Shown piece after piece: positions 34,648-43,682 of a DNA stretch of 64,000 bases (positions within the stretch are counted from its first letter, which is position 1; each line of letters starts with the position of its first letter). Origin of the DNA: JBOGXA01 sp050694175 (lineage in GTDB: Bacteria; Actinomycetota; CADDZG01; WHSQ01); NCBI GenBank assembly GCA_050694175.1, contig JBOGXA010000005.1, forward strand, positions 62,001 to 126,000. The letters run 5' to 3'. Below the pieces are notes generated by a model. It had not been told where the DNA came from. It searched no databases and saw nothing but the letters and a program-made list of their open reading frames with translations. The translations under genes were made by a program, and so were the position numbers.

Positions 34648-35628
34648 AAACTCCGAATGGGGATCGCGGGGTGGCCACGCTCGCTCGAGTCCGGCCGGTC
34701 TCGCCGTGGTGATTCCGTACCCGCGTCCACCAGGTCCGGGAGTCGACGGCGACGACGTTACGCGGACGACTTCGGGCGGAGGTGGCGGATGCACGTCCAG
34801 CTTGTAGAGCGCTTCGACCTCTTGCGCCAGCAACCGGTACGCAATCGCCCCGCGTGCCGTCGGATCCAGCGTTAGAACCGGTTCGCCAAAGCTGGGCGCC
34901 TCTGAGAGGCGCACACTGCGCGGGATCACGGTGTCGAACACCCGCCTGCCGAAGTGCTTGCGCACATCGGCCGCGACCTGTCCCGCCAGCTTCGTGCGCG
35001 CATCGAACATGGTCAGCAGGAACCCTGCGATCCGCAGCTCCGGATTAACCGCGGCGCGCACGCGCTCGGCGGTGCCGAGGAGCTGCTCGAGGCCCTCGAG
35101 CGCGTAGTACTCACACTGGACGGGAACGATGAGGTCGTGGGCGGCCGCACACGCGTTCACCGTCAGCAACCCCAGCGACGGAGGGCAGTCGATGATCGTG
35201 AGGTCGTAAGCCTCTGTGCATCCGGCCAGCGCCGCGGCCAGCACCTTCTCGCGATCTCGGGCGCCCACGAGCTCGACCTCGGCGCCGGCCAGGTCGAGCG
35301 AGGCCGGGGCGAGGCTGAGTCCTGGAATGGCCGTCCCCGCGACGACGTCGCCGAGCTTCGCCTCTCCGATCAGCAGGTCGTAGGTTGTAGGAGAGGCGCT
35401 GCGGTGATCGACGCCGAGCCCGGTGGTGGCATTCGACTGCGGATCGGCATCGACCACCAGCACCCGGTGCCCGCGCAGGGCGAGGCCGGCGGCGAGATTG
35501 ATTGCGGTGGTTGTTTTCGCCACACCGCCTTTCTGATTGGCGACGCACGCCACCCGGCCGCGCCCGGGCGCGGCCTCCCTGGAATCCAATAGTTTCCAAT
35601 AGATGCCTATTTCAGTCACGTCACCCAC
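34585..35628 (-). CDS. parA: Chromosome partitioning ATPase ParA, with repeat-derived C-terminus
   Basis: ATPase that moves ParB-bound origins. The deviant Walker A motif is ANQKGGVAKTTTAINLAAGLA (about residues 30-50), with DADPQSNATTGLG and IIDCPPSLGLLTVNA (Walker B). Homology ends near EALYKLDVHPP. The remaining ~70 residues are Pro/Gly/Arg-rich and finish with the peptide KGGVRGN twice, encoded by the interspersed repeat. GTG start. parB follows 40 bases downstream and rsmG precedes, as in other actinobacteria. Confidence 0.92.
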   Translation of the reverse strand: MGDVTEIGIYWKLLDSREAAPGRGRVACVANQKGGVAKTTTAINLAAGLALRGHRVLVVDADPQSNATTGLGVDHRSASPTTYDLLIGEAKLGDVVAGTAIPGLSLAPASLDLAGAEVELVGARDREKVLAAALAGCTEAYDLTIIDCPPSLGLLTVNACAAAHDLIVPVQCEYYALEGLEQLLGTAERVRAAVNPELRIAGFLLTMFDARTKLAGQVAADVRKHFGRRVFDTVIPRSVRLSEAPSFGEPVLTLDPTARGAIAYRLLAQEVEALYKLDVHPPPPPEVVRVTSSPSTPGPGGRGYGITTARPAGLERAWPPRDPHSEFEPRKGGVRGNRGKGGVRGNQ

Positions 35629-35642
35629 TAATTGCCAAACGA

Positions 35643-36173
35643 TTACCGATCAACCCGGATGATAGCAATCCCGGGGGCCCATTCCTCGGATTCAGCTGGA
35701 GGCGCACCGCTCTCTCCGATGAAGACGACGCCGGCGCCGCCGGGTGCCACCAGCGGAAGGACTGCGGCCATGGCGTGTTCGGAGGGCGCCACGGCCCGCG
35801 CGGTGACGGCTGCGTGGGATCCGGCGAGACCTGGATCGCGGGCGGCGTCAGCGGCCGTTGCGACGACCACCTCGCAGGTGAGGCCCAGTTCCCGGATCAC
35901 CTCCTCCAGGAACGCGGCCCGCCTCCGGCGTGGCTCGATCAGCCTCCAGGGCCGTTCCGGGCGAACGATCGCCAGAAGAACTCCGGGAAGCCCGGCGCCG
36001 GAGCCGACGTCCGCACACGGCCCGTCGGGCAGCTCATCCAGAAGGGGGGCGAGGCGAAGGCAGTCGGCGATGTGGCGCTCCTCTAACCGCTCGAGATCGC
36101 CCGGGGCGACGAGATCGAGGCGGCCTGCCCACCGCCTCAGCAGCTCGGCGTATCTCTCGAGGGGGTTCTCCAT
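35643..36173 (-). CDS. rsmG: 16S rRNA m7G527 methyltransferase RsmG
   Basis: Methylates G527 in the 530 loop; loss gives low-level streptomycin resistance. 176 residues, somewhat short. CADVGSGAGLPGVLLAIVRPE (SAM loop) and LIEPRRRRAAFLEEV match the family. It lies 14 bases from parA and 38 bases from jag, the common gid-par order. Confidence 0.93.
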   Translation of the reverse strand: MENPLERYAELLRRWAGRLDLVAPGDLERLEERHIADCLRLAPLLDELPDGPCADVGSGAGLPGVLLAIVRPERPWRLIEPRRRRAAFLEEVIRELGLTCEVVVATAADAARDPGLAGSHAAVTARAVAPSEHAMAAVLPLVAPGGAGVVFIGESGAPPAESEEWAPGIAIIRVDR

Positions 36174-36211
36174 GATTCCCGTGAAACGCCCGCTGACCTG
36201 GGCCTTTGCTT

Positions 36212-36778
36212 CTAGGCCCCGCGCACGACCACCTTGCGGTAGGGCTCCTCACCCTCGCTGAAGCTGGCCGAACCCTCCACCTCCGCGACCGCGTCGTGCA
36301 CGATCTTGCGCTCGTACGCGTTCATGGGCTCGAGCTCGATCTCGGTGCCACGTTCCCTCGCCCGCCGGGCCATGGACCTGGCGTACTCGGCCAGAGACTG
36401 CCGCCGGCGCTCTCTGTACCCCTCGACGTCGACCATGAGGCGGATGCGGGCTCTCAGCCGTCGCTGCACGGCCGTCCTCGTGATCTCCTGGACCGCGTCG
36501 AGTGTCTGGCCCCGCCGCCCGATCAGGACCCCCAGATCCCCACCGGTGACATCCACGTGAGCCGTGTCCTCTTCGACGCGCGACGAGATCTCCGCCTCGA
36601 GTTCCATCGCTTCGATGAGGCCGGCAACGAACTCCTCGGCTACCTCCGCGACCTCGCCGGGTTCGGGCGGGGGGCGCTCCTGATCGTAGTCATCGCCCCG
36701 GGGCTCTTCGTCTTCGGGCCCCGCTTCCCCGGGCTGTGAGGTTTCCTCTTCGGATTCCGGCACGCCGGCCTCGGTCAT
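36212..36778 (-). CDS. jag: Jag/KhpB RNA-binding protein (KH + R3H)
   Basis: A 188-residue protein. The acidic N-terminus (about 1-45) is followed by a KH domain with DVTGGDLGVLIGRRGQTLDAVQEI and an R3H domain with MNAYERKIVHDAVAEVEG. KhpB homologues bind RNA with KhpA and affect cell elongation in Gram-positive bacteria. The ATG overlaps the yidC stop by ATGA. Confidence 0.9.
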   Translation of the reverse strand: MTEAGVPESEEETSQPGEAGPEDEEPRGDDYDQERPPPEPGEVAEVAEEFVAGLIEAMELEAEISSRVEEDTAHVDVTGGDLGVLIGRRGQTLDAVQEITRTAVQRRLRARIRLMVDVEGYRERRRQSLAEYARSMARRARERGTEIELEPMNAYERKIVHDAVAEVEGSASFSEGEEPYRKVVVRGA

Positions 36779-37782
36779 CGTTTCCTTCTCTTCTTGCTGG
36801 ATGGATGCGGTTTGGTGGCGTTCTTCTGGTCGGAAGAATTCTTCCCCCCCGGGCTGGAGGCACCCGGTTTCTTCGTCTCCAATTGTCCGGCGACCCTGCC
36901 GTCGCCGGCACCTTTCGCCGGCGTTGCCTTCTTCTTGGTGAGATCGACCGGCGGCACCTTTTTCAGAATGAGGCGCTGCTGCCCGATGGTCCACACGTTC
37001 GTGGTCAGCCAGTAGACCGTGAGACCCGATGGGAACGTGAACGAGAAGAACAGCAGCATGAGGGGCAGGATCTTCATGAACATCTGCATCTGCTGCGCCT
37101 GGGGGTCGGTGGCGCCCCGGCTCGATTGCATCTGTTTCTGCTGGTAGTAGGTGGTATACCCCATCAGCAACATAAGGATGACGTACGGGATGAACGAGAT
37201 CACTCCGCTGCCGCACGCCTCTCCCTGAACCGACAGACTCTCGCTTCCGCTCAGCACCTGGCTGGGGCTGCAATCGAGACGGAGGAAGCCGAGGAACTCG
37301 TTGACGACGAGGGGCATGTTGTCCAGGCCCCTCGCCAGGGCCGAGTTCGCGATGAGATCGGGGACCGCCGCGCCCGCCTGCTCCCCGGTCGCCCGCACCC
37401 ACTCCACCACGTTGTCCGCCGGGTTGTCGTCGCGGAATCCCATGTACTGAAGCGGCGTGTAGAGCACGCGATACAGCGCGATGAACACGGGGAACTGCAT
37501 GACAAGCGGGAGACAGCCGCCGAAGGGGTTGACGTTGTGCTCTTTGTAGAGCTTCATCGTCTCCTCGTTCAGCTTCTGGCGATTCCCTTTGTACTTCGCC
37601 TGCAGCTTCTTGACCTCGGGCTGGATCAGCTGCATCTCCCTCATCGAGCGGGTCTGCTTGATGGTGAGCGGGAGCAACAAGAGGCGCACGATGACCGTGA
37701 GCAGAATGATCGCCAGGCCGTAGCTCGGAACGACGGCATAGAACCCGGCGAGCGCGGCCGCGAAGATCTCGAAAAAGCCCAC
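36775..37782 (-). CDS. yidC: Membrane protein insertase YidC
   Basis: Inserts proteins into the inner membrane. About 335 residues. The core runs from YGLAIILLTVIVRLLLLPLTIKQTRSM, with the conserved Arg in the first helix, through FPSGLTVYWLTTNVWTIGQQ. The basic tail is rich in Lys and Ser. GGGGAGG lies before the GTG at 37782, which overlaps the yidD stop; longer in-frame starts were rejected because they lie in yidD. An extra ~40-residue hydrophilic loop with two cysteines (LDCSPSQ...GEACGSG) sits between helices. Confidence 0.93.
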   Translation of the reverse strand: MGFFEIFAAALAGFYAVVPSYGLAIILLTVIVRLLLLPLTIKQTRSMREMQLIQPEVKKLQAKYKGNRQKLNEETMKLYKEHNVNPFGGCLPLVMQFPVFIALYRVLYTPLQYMGFRDDNPADNVVEWVRATGEQAGAAVPDLIANSALARGLDNMPLVVNEFLGFLRLDCSPSQVLSGSESLSVQGEACGSGVISFIPYVILMLLMGYTTYYQQKQMQSSRGATDPQAQQMQMFMKILPLMLLFFSFTFPSGLTVYWLTTNVWTIGQQRLILKKVPPVDLTKKKATPAKGAGDGRVAGQLETKKPGASSPGGKNSSDQKNATKPHPSSKKRRKR

Positions 37783-38042
37783 TAGTGATCTTGCCTCCCC
37801 GGTGTGGCGGGAACCCGATCCACGCCCCCCGGCGCCCACGGATGGCACCGGCCTATCCGTCGGACCGCCAGCCACCCACCCCGGATCAAGCCGCGCGCGC
37901 TGATCGCGTCGCTCGCGTACGCGGAACAGGTCGGTTCATAGCGGCAGTGCCGGGGCATCCCGGCGGTCGCCCATCGGTATGTCCGAATGAGGTTGACGGC
38001 GACTCGGCGCGGAAGGTTGCTCATCCCGGCTCCGCTCATCAT
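37782..38042 (-). CDS. yidD: Membrane protein insertion efficiency factor YidD
   Basis: Small (86 residues) protein. LIRTYRWATAGMPRHCRYEPTCSAYASDAI with the conserved Cys pair, then GWLAVRRIGRCHPWAPGGVDRVP, is the full YidD signature. It overlaps rnpA by ATGA and is followed directly by yidC. Confidence 0.92.
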   Translation of the reverse strand: MMSGAGMSNLPRRVAVNLIRTYRWATAGMPRHCRYEPTCSAYASDAISARGLIRGGWLAVRRIGRCHPWAPGGVDRVPATPGRQDH

Positions 38043-38377
38043 CTGCCACACTCCACGCCGGTTTCGGTCAATGCCTCCGTGATCTGCGTTACCAGTTCCT
38101 GGAACTCCATGTCGATCGTTTCGGGACCCCCACCCACGACTATGTCAAACCCGGGCCGAGGGTGCGCCGCCCGGATCGCCTCCCGCAGGCGCCGCCGAGC
38201 CCGGTTGCGGGCGACCGCTCCCCTCGGGTTGACCTTCGTTACCAGCCCCACCCGCGGGCCCTGGAGCGCTCCACTGGGGGCGGCGACGACCGTCACCCCA
38301 TCTCGTCGGGCGCGCTTTCCCCGGCTCATGACCCGGCGGTACTCCTTGCTATTCGCTAGAGGTCGATAGGCGGGCAT
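38039..38377 (-). CDS. rnpA: Ribonuclease P protein component
   Basis: Protein subunit of RNase P, 112 residues. PRVGLVTKVNPRGAVARNRARRRLREAIR contains the RNR motif that binds the RNA. The N-terminal MPAYRPLANSKEYRRVMSRGKR is also typical. It lies 25 bases after rpmH. Confidence 0.93.
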   Translation of the reverse strand: MPAYRPLANSKEYRRVMSRGKRARRDGVTVVAAPSGALQGPRVGLVTKVNPRGAVARNRARRRLREAIRAAHPRPGFDIVVGGGPETIDMEFQELVTQITEALTETGVECGR

Positions 38378-38402
38378 TACTCGGGACTGCTGTCGCCGCC
38401 CC

Positions 38403-38540
38403 TCACGCCGACAGCTTGCTTCTGCCCTTGGCCCGACGAGCCTTCAGGATCGCCCGGCCGGAGCGGGTGCGCATTCGAGCCCTGAATCCGTGCTTCCGCT
38501 TGCGCCGACGATTATTGGGCTGAAAAGTGCGCTTCGTCAC
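38403..38540 (-). CDS. rpmH: 50S ribosomal protein L34
   Basis: Exit-tunnel-side protein of 45 residues: TKRTFQPNNRRRKRKHGFRARMRTRSGRAI and a basic tail. Starts at GTG 38540 with GGTGGAG nearby. It is the first gene of the rpmH-rnpA-yidD-yidC-jag-rsmG-parA-parB operon. Confidence 0.93.
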   Translation of the reverse strand: MTKRTFQPNNRRRKRKHGFRARMRTRSGRAILKARRAKGRSKLSA

Positions 38541-39004
38541 TAACTCCACCTTCGTGCCAAATGCCCCACCGGTCCGCGAAGAATCGTGGTCGCGAAATAC
38601 TGGGGGCTTCTCCGAGTGCCGGCGCAGTATAGACGACGCGCGTTTTTGCACGTCAACCGGCTTGCCTGAAGTCCACCCGCCGGTTCGCGAACAACTCTTG
38701 ACCGGATGACGACTACTCGACCTAACATGGGCCCTCTTGGATCTCGGAAGCGGACGAGGTCTGTGCACTTCCCCCGGCAGCACCGGTCGAGGATGGCGGC
38801 GCGTCGACGTGAACAGCGAGATGTCCACAGCTGTGGATAAAGCTGTTGACCGGCGACACTCCCCTCGAACTCACGGCCTCATTCGCATTCGACTGCCGGG
38901 GCCCGATCTACCCGGCAGTCGCGGACCGATCTGGGCCTGTGGAAAAAGACGAGACAGTGAGGGCTGCGGGGGCTCTCGCACGAATGAACAGCAAGGGGGA
39001 GAAC
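38541..39004. promoter_or_regulatory. rpmH-dnaA intergenic region with DnaA boxes
   Basis: No gene is seen here. A perfect DnaA box (TTATCCACA on minus) lies at 38832-38840; ATGTCCACA at 38821-38829 and TTTTCCACA (minus) at 38939-38947 are near matches. The first two overlap as an inverted pair. A plus-strand promoter-like pair, TTGACC (38698) and TAACAT (38723), is spaced 19. Together they suggest DnaA autoregulation and part of oriC. Confidence 0.6.
38626..38656 (-). promoter_or_regulatory. Near-consensus promoter for rpmH
   Basis: On the minus strand TTGACG (38656-38651) and TATACT (38631-38626) are spaced 19 bases apart, about 90 bases upstream of rpmH. The match to -35/-10 consensus is good; the spacer is slightly long. 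Confidence 0.5.
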
Positions 39005-40471
39005 GTGCCTACCTCCGCGCGGAGGCTTCCGGACCCAATTTCGCCCTCGGAGGGCGACCGACCGGTTCCGGGGGCCCAATCACGCGATGGCCTGGACGCC
39101 GTCGAAACGGCCGAAGAGTTCTGGAAGAGGGCTGCAAAGGCTCTCCGAACCAACCTGTCCGAAGGCAACTTCTCCGCGTGGTTCGGCAAGATCCGCGCCG
39201 TCGAACTCACCGCAGACACGCTCGTTTTGCGAGCACCGAACACCTTCACAAAGGAATGGATCGAGTCCCGGTACATGACGCAGCTGACCGAGGCCGTCAA
39301 GTCGTGCGCTGTGAATACCCTCGGTGTCACGCTGGTCACTGAGCCAGGCTCAGAAGACGACCTCGCGGAATCTCCTCCGCTCGAAGCCGAACCCGATTCA
39401 TTCCCCCGGGCCGGCGACCCTCCGGCGCACACTGACAGCGCCGACTTCCATCCCCGCTACACGTTCGACTCCTTTGTGATCGGATCGTCCAACCGGTTCG
39501 CGCACGCCGCCGCTCTCGCCGTTGCCGAGGCACCCGCCAAGGCCTACAACCCGTTATTCATCTACGGGGAGGCGGGTCTCGGTAAGACGCACTTGTTGCA
39601 CGCAATCGGCCATTACGTGCGGAAGTGCCACCAGGGCCTGGCGATCCGTTATGTCTCGACCGAGCAGTTCATGAACGATTTCATCCTTGCGCTTCGCCGT
39701 ACCACGATCCCCGACTTTCACTCCCGGTATCGCGTTGCGGACCTGCTCCTGATCGACGACATCCAGTTCCTCGAGGGCAAGGAGCGAACCCAGGAAGAGT
39801 TCTTCCATACGTTCAACGCGCTCCACCCTAAGAGCCAGCTTGTGATCACTTCCGATAGACCCCCCAAGAAGATCTCCACTCTCGAAGAGCGGTTGCGCAC
39901 GCGATTCGAGTGGGGTCTCATCACCGACATCCAGCCTCCAGACCTCGAGACCCGCCTGGCCATCCTGCAACGAAAGGCCGAGGTCGAGCACCTCCCCATC
40001 CCCCCCGATGTCATGTCGTTCATCGCCAGCCGCATCCAGACGAATATCCGCGAACTCGAAGGGGCACTAATACGGGTAGCCGCGTACGCTTCCCTCACTC
40101 GATCTGAAGTCACGCCCGACCTCGCTCAAAACGTCCTGCAGCACCTGCTCCCCAACGCAGCCGAAGCCCGGGTCACGGCCGACCTAATCATCTCCGTCGC
40201 ATCGGAATACTTCGACGTCTCGGGCGACGACATTCGATCACCCAACCGGTCGCGGCCCCTGGTCACTGCGCGCCAGGTCGCCATGTTCCTCTGCAGGGAA
40301 CTCACCGATCTCTCGCTTCCCCAAATCGGCGATCGCTTCGGGGGACGAGACCACTCCACCGTTATCCACGCAACCAACAAGATTCGCCAACAGATGCAAG
40401 AGCGTCCCCTCGTCTTCGAGCAGGTGAAGGAGCTCACCACACGTATTCGCCAACAGGCCCCGCGTGGATAA
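39005..40471 (+). CDS. dnaA: Chromosomal replication initiator DnaA
   Basis: About 488 residues. Domain I begins FWKRAAKALRTNLSEGNFSAWF; a short acidic linker follows (domain II). Domain III AAA+ has Walker A GEAGLGKTHLLH and Walker B LLLIDDIQFLEGKERTQEEFF; domain IV ends with the box-binding signature GGRDHSTVIHATNKI. I chose GTG 39005 with AAGGGGGAG three bases before it. Alternative in-frame starts at 38984 and 38846 would extend into the origin-side region. Confidence 0.96.
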   Translation: MPTSARRLPDPISPSEGDRPVPGAQSRDGLDAVETAEEFWKRAAKALRTNLSEGNFSAWFGKIRAVELTADTLVLRAPNTFTKEWIESRYMTQLTEAVKSCAVNTLGVTLVTEPGSEDDLAESPPLEAEPDSFPRAGDPPAHTDSADFHPRYTFDSFVIGSSNRFAHAAALAVAEAPAKAYNPLFIYGEAGLGKTHLLHAIGHYVRKCHQGLAIRYVSTEQFMNDFILALRRTTIPDFHSRYRVADLLLIDDIQFLEGKERTQEEFFHTFNALHPKSQLVITSDRPPKKISTLEERLRTRFEWGLITDIQPPDLETRLAILQRKAEVEHLPIPPDVMSFIASRIQTNIRELEGALIRVAAYASLTRSEVTPDLAQNVLQHLLPNAAEARVTADLIISVASEYFDVSGDDIRSPNRSRPLVTARQVAMFLCRELTDLSLPQIGDRFGGRDHSTVIHATNKIRQQMQERPLVFEQVKELTTRIRQQAPRG

Positions 40472-40747
40472 CGGACAACCCCGCCCGAAATTCGTGCATA
40501 ACTTGTCATCGCCCCACAAAAACACCGCTAGGGCGCGCACGCACGCGTCCCACTTACCCTCGATTTCAACAAGACAACAGACCCTAGGAGCAGCCGGATC
40601 ACCCCATTGTCCACAGCTTCAACAGGACCTACGACTACTACGAGAAAAACTCTTTAACTTTTTCGAAAAGTCCTTCCCACAAACGTCGTGTTGTGTCACA
40701 CCCTGGACTTAAGTTAACCCGTGTAGGTTCTCGATCGGAGGAAGCAC
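40463..40747. promoter_or_regulatory. Probable oriC between dnaA and dnaN
   Basis: This gap of about 276 bases has no gene. It holds DnaA-box-like sites: TTATCCACG (minus, 40463-40471, over the dnaA stop), TTATGCACG (minus, 40493-40501) and TTGTCCACA (40607-40615). An AT-rich tract at 40643-40670 (AAAAACTC TTTAAC TTTTTC) could be the unwinding element. Position, composition and boxes match actinobacterial origins. Confidence 0.65.
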
Positions 40748-41878
40748 ATGAAATTTCGATGTGAGCGAGACAACCTGCTCGAGGCGGTGCAATTCACGTC
40801 TCGGGCGATCTCGAATAGGGCGACTCTGCCTGTGCTCTCCGGTCTGCGTGTCGAAGCCCATGAGTCCGGAGAGGTCGTGGTTGCAGCGACCGACCTTGAG
40901 TTAACGATGCAGACGGTGTTTCGGGCGGCGGTGGATGACCCAGGTCGTGGGATTGTCCCAGGCCGGCTGTTCGGGGAAATGATGAGGAGTCTGGCACCTG
41001 GTCAGGTGAGCCTGGCGATGGGCGATGGCGATGTAGAGATTGGTTCGGGACGTGGGCACTTCCGGGTCAAGACCCTCGCGGCCGACGACTATCCCGAGTT
41101 GCCGATTGATTCGAGCCACGGTGATGAGATTGCAGTTGAGATCGATGGTGGTGCCCTCGCGGTCGCGTTGTCTCAGGTAATCAAGGCGGCGTCCACTGAT
41201 GAGAGCCGGCAGGTTCTCACGGGGGTGTTGTGGGAGATCGACGCGGGGGAAGCTGCGCTGGCGGCGACGGACTCGTACCGTCTGGCGGTGTGCACCCTTC
41301 CGATCGCCGGAGGACCTTCGGATCAGCGCAAGGTGGTTCTCCCAGCCCGGGCGCTGGGAGAATTGGCGCGGGCGCTGCAGACGGGCCAGGGACGGGTCAA
41401 GGCGGTTGTTAAGGACAACCTGATGGCGTTCTCGATTGGCTTGGGCGAGGACTCGGAAGTTGGCGAGGCCATCATCGGCACGCGGTTCATCGAGGGAGAG
41501 TTCCCCAATTATCGGCAGCTCTTACCGGAGAGTTATCCGAACAAACTGGTAGTCGAGCGGGAAGCTCTCCTCGAGGTATCACGCCGGGTGGGACTCCTCG
41601 CCCAGAACAATCTGCCGGTCAAGCTGCGTCTGGACGCCGAGCTCGAGGTATCGGCGCACACTCCGGATGTGGGAGAGGGCCAAGAAATCCTCGACGCGGA
41701 GTACAACGGTGAGCCGTTGGTCATTGCTTTCAACCCCATGTTCTTGAACGATGGGGTGTCGTCGATTCAGAACGAGCGGGTGACGCTCCATGCTCTCGAC
41801 GGGCTGAAGCCGGCGATCATCCGCGGGGATGGAGACGACAGCTTTACGTACCTGTTGATGCCGGTAAGGCTGTCGTAG
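40748..41878 (+). CDS. dnaN: DNA polymerase III sliding clamp
   Basis: Ring-shaped processivity clamp, 376 residues, three repeated domains. MKFRCERDNLLEAVQFTSRAISNRATLPVLSGL, RGHFRVKTLAADDYPELP, VIGTRFIEGEFPNYRQLLPE and the C-terminal TYLLMPVRLS are classic. GGAGG lies six bases upstream. recF follows after six bases. Confidence 0.97.
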   Translation: MKFRCERDNLLEAVQFTSRAISNRATLPVLSGLRVEAHESGEVVVAATDLELTMQTVFRAAVDDPGRGIVPGRLFGEMMRSLAPGQVSLAMGDGDVEIGSGRGHFRVKTLAADDYPELPIDSSHGDEIAVEIDGGALAVALSQVIKAASTDESRQVLTGVLWEIDAGEAALAATDSYRLAVCTLPIAGGPSDQRKVVLPARALGELARALQTGQGRVKAVVKDNLMAFSIGLGEDSEVGEAIIGTRFIEGEFPNYRQLLPESYPNKLVVEREALLEVSRRVGLLAQNNLPVKLRLDAELEVSAHTPDVGEGQEILDAEYNGEPLVIAFNPMFLNDGVSSIQNERVTLHALDGLKPAIIRGDGDDSFTYLLMPVRLS

Positions 41879-41884
41879 GGGAAC

Positions 41885-43057
41885 GTGCGTGTAGACAGGC
41901 TCGTCCTCGAGGACTTCCGCAACTACGAGAATGAGTCTGTCGAGTTTGCTCCTGGCCTGAATCTCGTCACCGGGCGGAATGCTCAAGGCAAGACCAACCT
42001 GCTCGAGGCGGTCTATTGCCTCGGGGGGATGGGGTCGCCGCGAGGGTCCGACGTTGCACTGGTGAGAGACGGTACCGAGCGGGCGTTGCTCCACGCGGAT
42101 GTCTTCCGGAAGGCGCGGTCGTTGCACATTGATGTGGAGTTCACCCCGGGCAAAGGGACACGGGCCTTGATCAACAAGACCCCGACGTCGGGGGCAAGGT
42201 CGTTGCGAGAGTTGATCGTCTGCGTGTTCTTTGGTCCGGACGAGTTGTCGCTGATCAAGGGTTCTCCAGATGGGCGCCGACGCTTCTTGGATGAGCTCGT
42301 CGTGAAGTTGCGTCCGGTGCGGGACTCTCTCCGGCGGGAGTGGGAGCGGACGCTCAAGCAACGGAATGCGTTACTGAAGTCCGCTCCCCGCGGCGAGCAT
42401 GCTGCCCACAAAGTGAGGGAGACGCTCGAGGTGTGGGACGACGGTCTGTGTAGGGCCGGGGCCGCGCTGGCGTTCGCGCGTCTGGAAGGCCTTCGACTTC
42501 TTCTGCCGCTCGCGCGCAAGCGCTTCGGAGAGATCGCGGGAACGGGTCGTATCGAGCTCGGTTACATCAGCGAATGGTTGGAGTCGGGAGTGTGTCTTCG
42601 AGCCGTCGCAGGATCTGGAGATGTGAGTGAGGACGAAATCAAGCAGTCTCTGCGTGCGAGCCTCGATCTCGTCCGCGACCGGGAACTCGAGCGTGGTGTA
42701 TCACTGGTCGGACCACAACGCGATGACGTAGGCGTTCGCTTGGCGGCAGGCGGCGACGGAGCCATGCTGGACGCACGCGCGTTCGCGTCACAGGGCGATC
42801 AGCGCACAGCGGCGTTGGCGTTGAAGCTCGCCGAGCACGATCTTCTGACCGACGTCTTGGGCGACGAGCCGGTGATGCTTCTCGACGACGTTTTCTCGGA
42901 GCTGGATCCTGCGCGGCGCGCCTGGCTCGCGGATTCGGCCCGGTCGCTGGGCCAGACACTCTTGTCGTCGGCAGAACCCGATGCCCTGGCGGCGATCGGG
43001 CAAGCCCGCGCTATAAGGGTGAGGGGCGGTGCGCTCGAGGTGGAGCCGGACCGATGA
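41885..43057 (+). CDS. recF: Recombination protein RecF
   Basis: SMC-like ATPase in gap repair, 390 residues. Walker A GRNAQGKTNLLEAVYCL, signature SQGDQRTAALALKLAE and Walker B PVMLLDDVFSELDPARR. Starts at GTG, six bases after dnaN. Its stop overlaps the next start by four bases. Confidence 0.95.
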   Translation: MRVDRLVLEDFRNYENESVEFAPGLNLVTGRNAQGKTNLLEAVYCLGGMGSPRGSDVALVRDGTERALLHADVFRKARSLHIDVEFTPGKGTRALINKTPTSGARSLRELIVCVFFGPDELSLIKGSPDGRRRFLDELVVKLRPVRDSLRREWERTLKQRNALLKSAPRGEHAAHKVRETLEVWDDGLCRAGAALAFARLEGLRLLLPLARKRFGEIAGTGRIELGYISEWLESGVCLRAVAGSGDVSEDEIKQSLRASLDLVRDRELERGVSLVGPQRDDVGVRLAAGGDGAMLDARAFASQGDQRTAALALKLAEHDLLTDVLGDEPVMLLDDVFSELDPARRAWLADSARSLGQTLLSSAEPDALAAIGQARAIRVRGGALEVEPDR

Positions 43058-43533
43058 CGGCGGACCTGCCGCCGCGGATCGGCGACCTGTTGGGTGAGGT
43101 CGGCCGCACGGCCGGCGTCAACGACCCGATCCAGACGGGCGCGCTGTGGAATCGGTGGGAGATGATCGTCGGAGCAGATATCGCCGCGCACGCGGACCCC
43201 TCGTCGTTGCGAGATGGTGTGCTTCGCGTGAGAGCCGACTCGCCGGCGTGGGCGACCGAGATCGGTTATCTCGCGGAGGAGATCCTGCGCCGCATCAACG
43301 TCGAGATGAACCGCGAGCTCGTTCGGGAGGTCAGGGTGTGGACCGGTCCGCGGCGCAAAAACGCTGTTTCCAGAGCCATGCCCAAACCCGAGGCCGGCAA
43401 CGCCGAGACGAGGGCTCGGGCACCGGCCGGTACAGACGATCCGGCGATCGCTTTCGACCGCGCTCGTTCTGCCTGGAAGAGGCGCGCGAACGGGCGCGCG
43501 GGCCCCCGCGAAAACGAGAGAAAGTCCTGGTAA
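43054..43533 (+). CDS. DciA-like DUF721 protein
   Basis: A 159-residue protein; residues 10-95 match DUF721 (GDLLGEVGRTAGVNDPIQTGALWNRWEMIVG, VLRVRADSPAWATEIGYLAEEILRRIN). DciA proteins of this family load the replicative helicase in bacteria lacking DnaC. The Arg-rich tail is disordered. Position between recF and gyrB equals Rv0004. ATGA overlap with recF. Confidence 0.85.
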   Translation: MTADLPPRIGDLLGEVGRTAGVNDPIQTGALWNRWEMIVGADIAAHADPSSLRDGVLRVRADSPAWATEIGYLAEEILRRINVEMNRELVREVRVWTGPRRKNAVSRAMPKPEAGNAETRARAPAGTDDPAIAFDRARSAWKRRANGRAGPRENERKSW

Positions 43534-43682
43534 ATGCTATGATTTGTGTAATGAATCCACCGCTCCTCGATGCGGTCGGGCGCGCCCCGAACCGCATGTC
43601 GATCGCCCGCGGGGGCGGTCTCCGGGGACGGGTGTAGAGCGATGTCGACACCGATCTCGACAGAGACGAAAGCAAAGGAAGC

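Noticed and set aside
33657..36173. parS sites near parAB
   Set aside because: No TGTTTCACGTGAAACA-like sequence was found anywhere in the window on reading; only short CACGTG cores.
36779..37402. Upstream extension of jag to 37402
   Set aside because: It reads through yidC in another frame; ATG 36778 overlaps the yidC stop in the normal coupled way.
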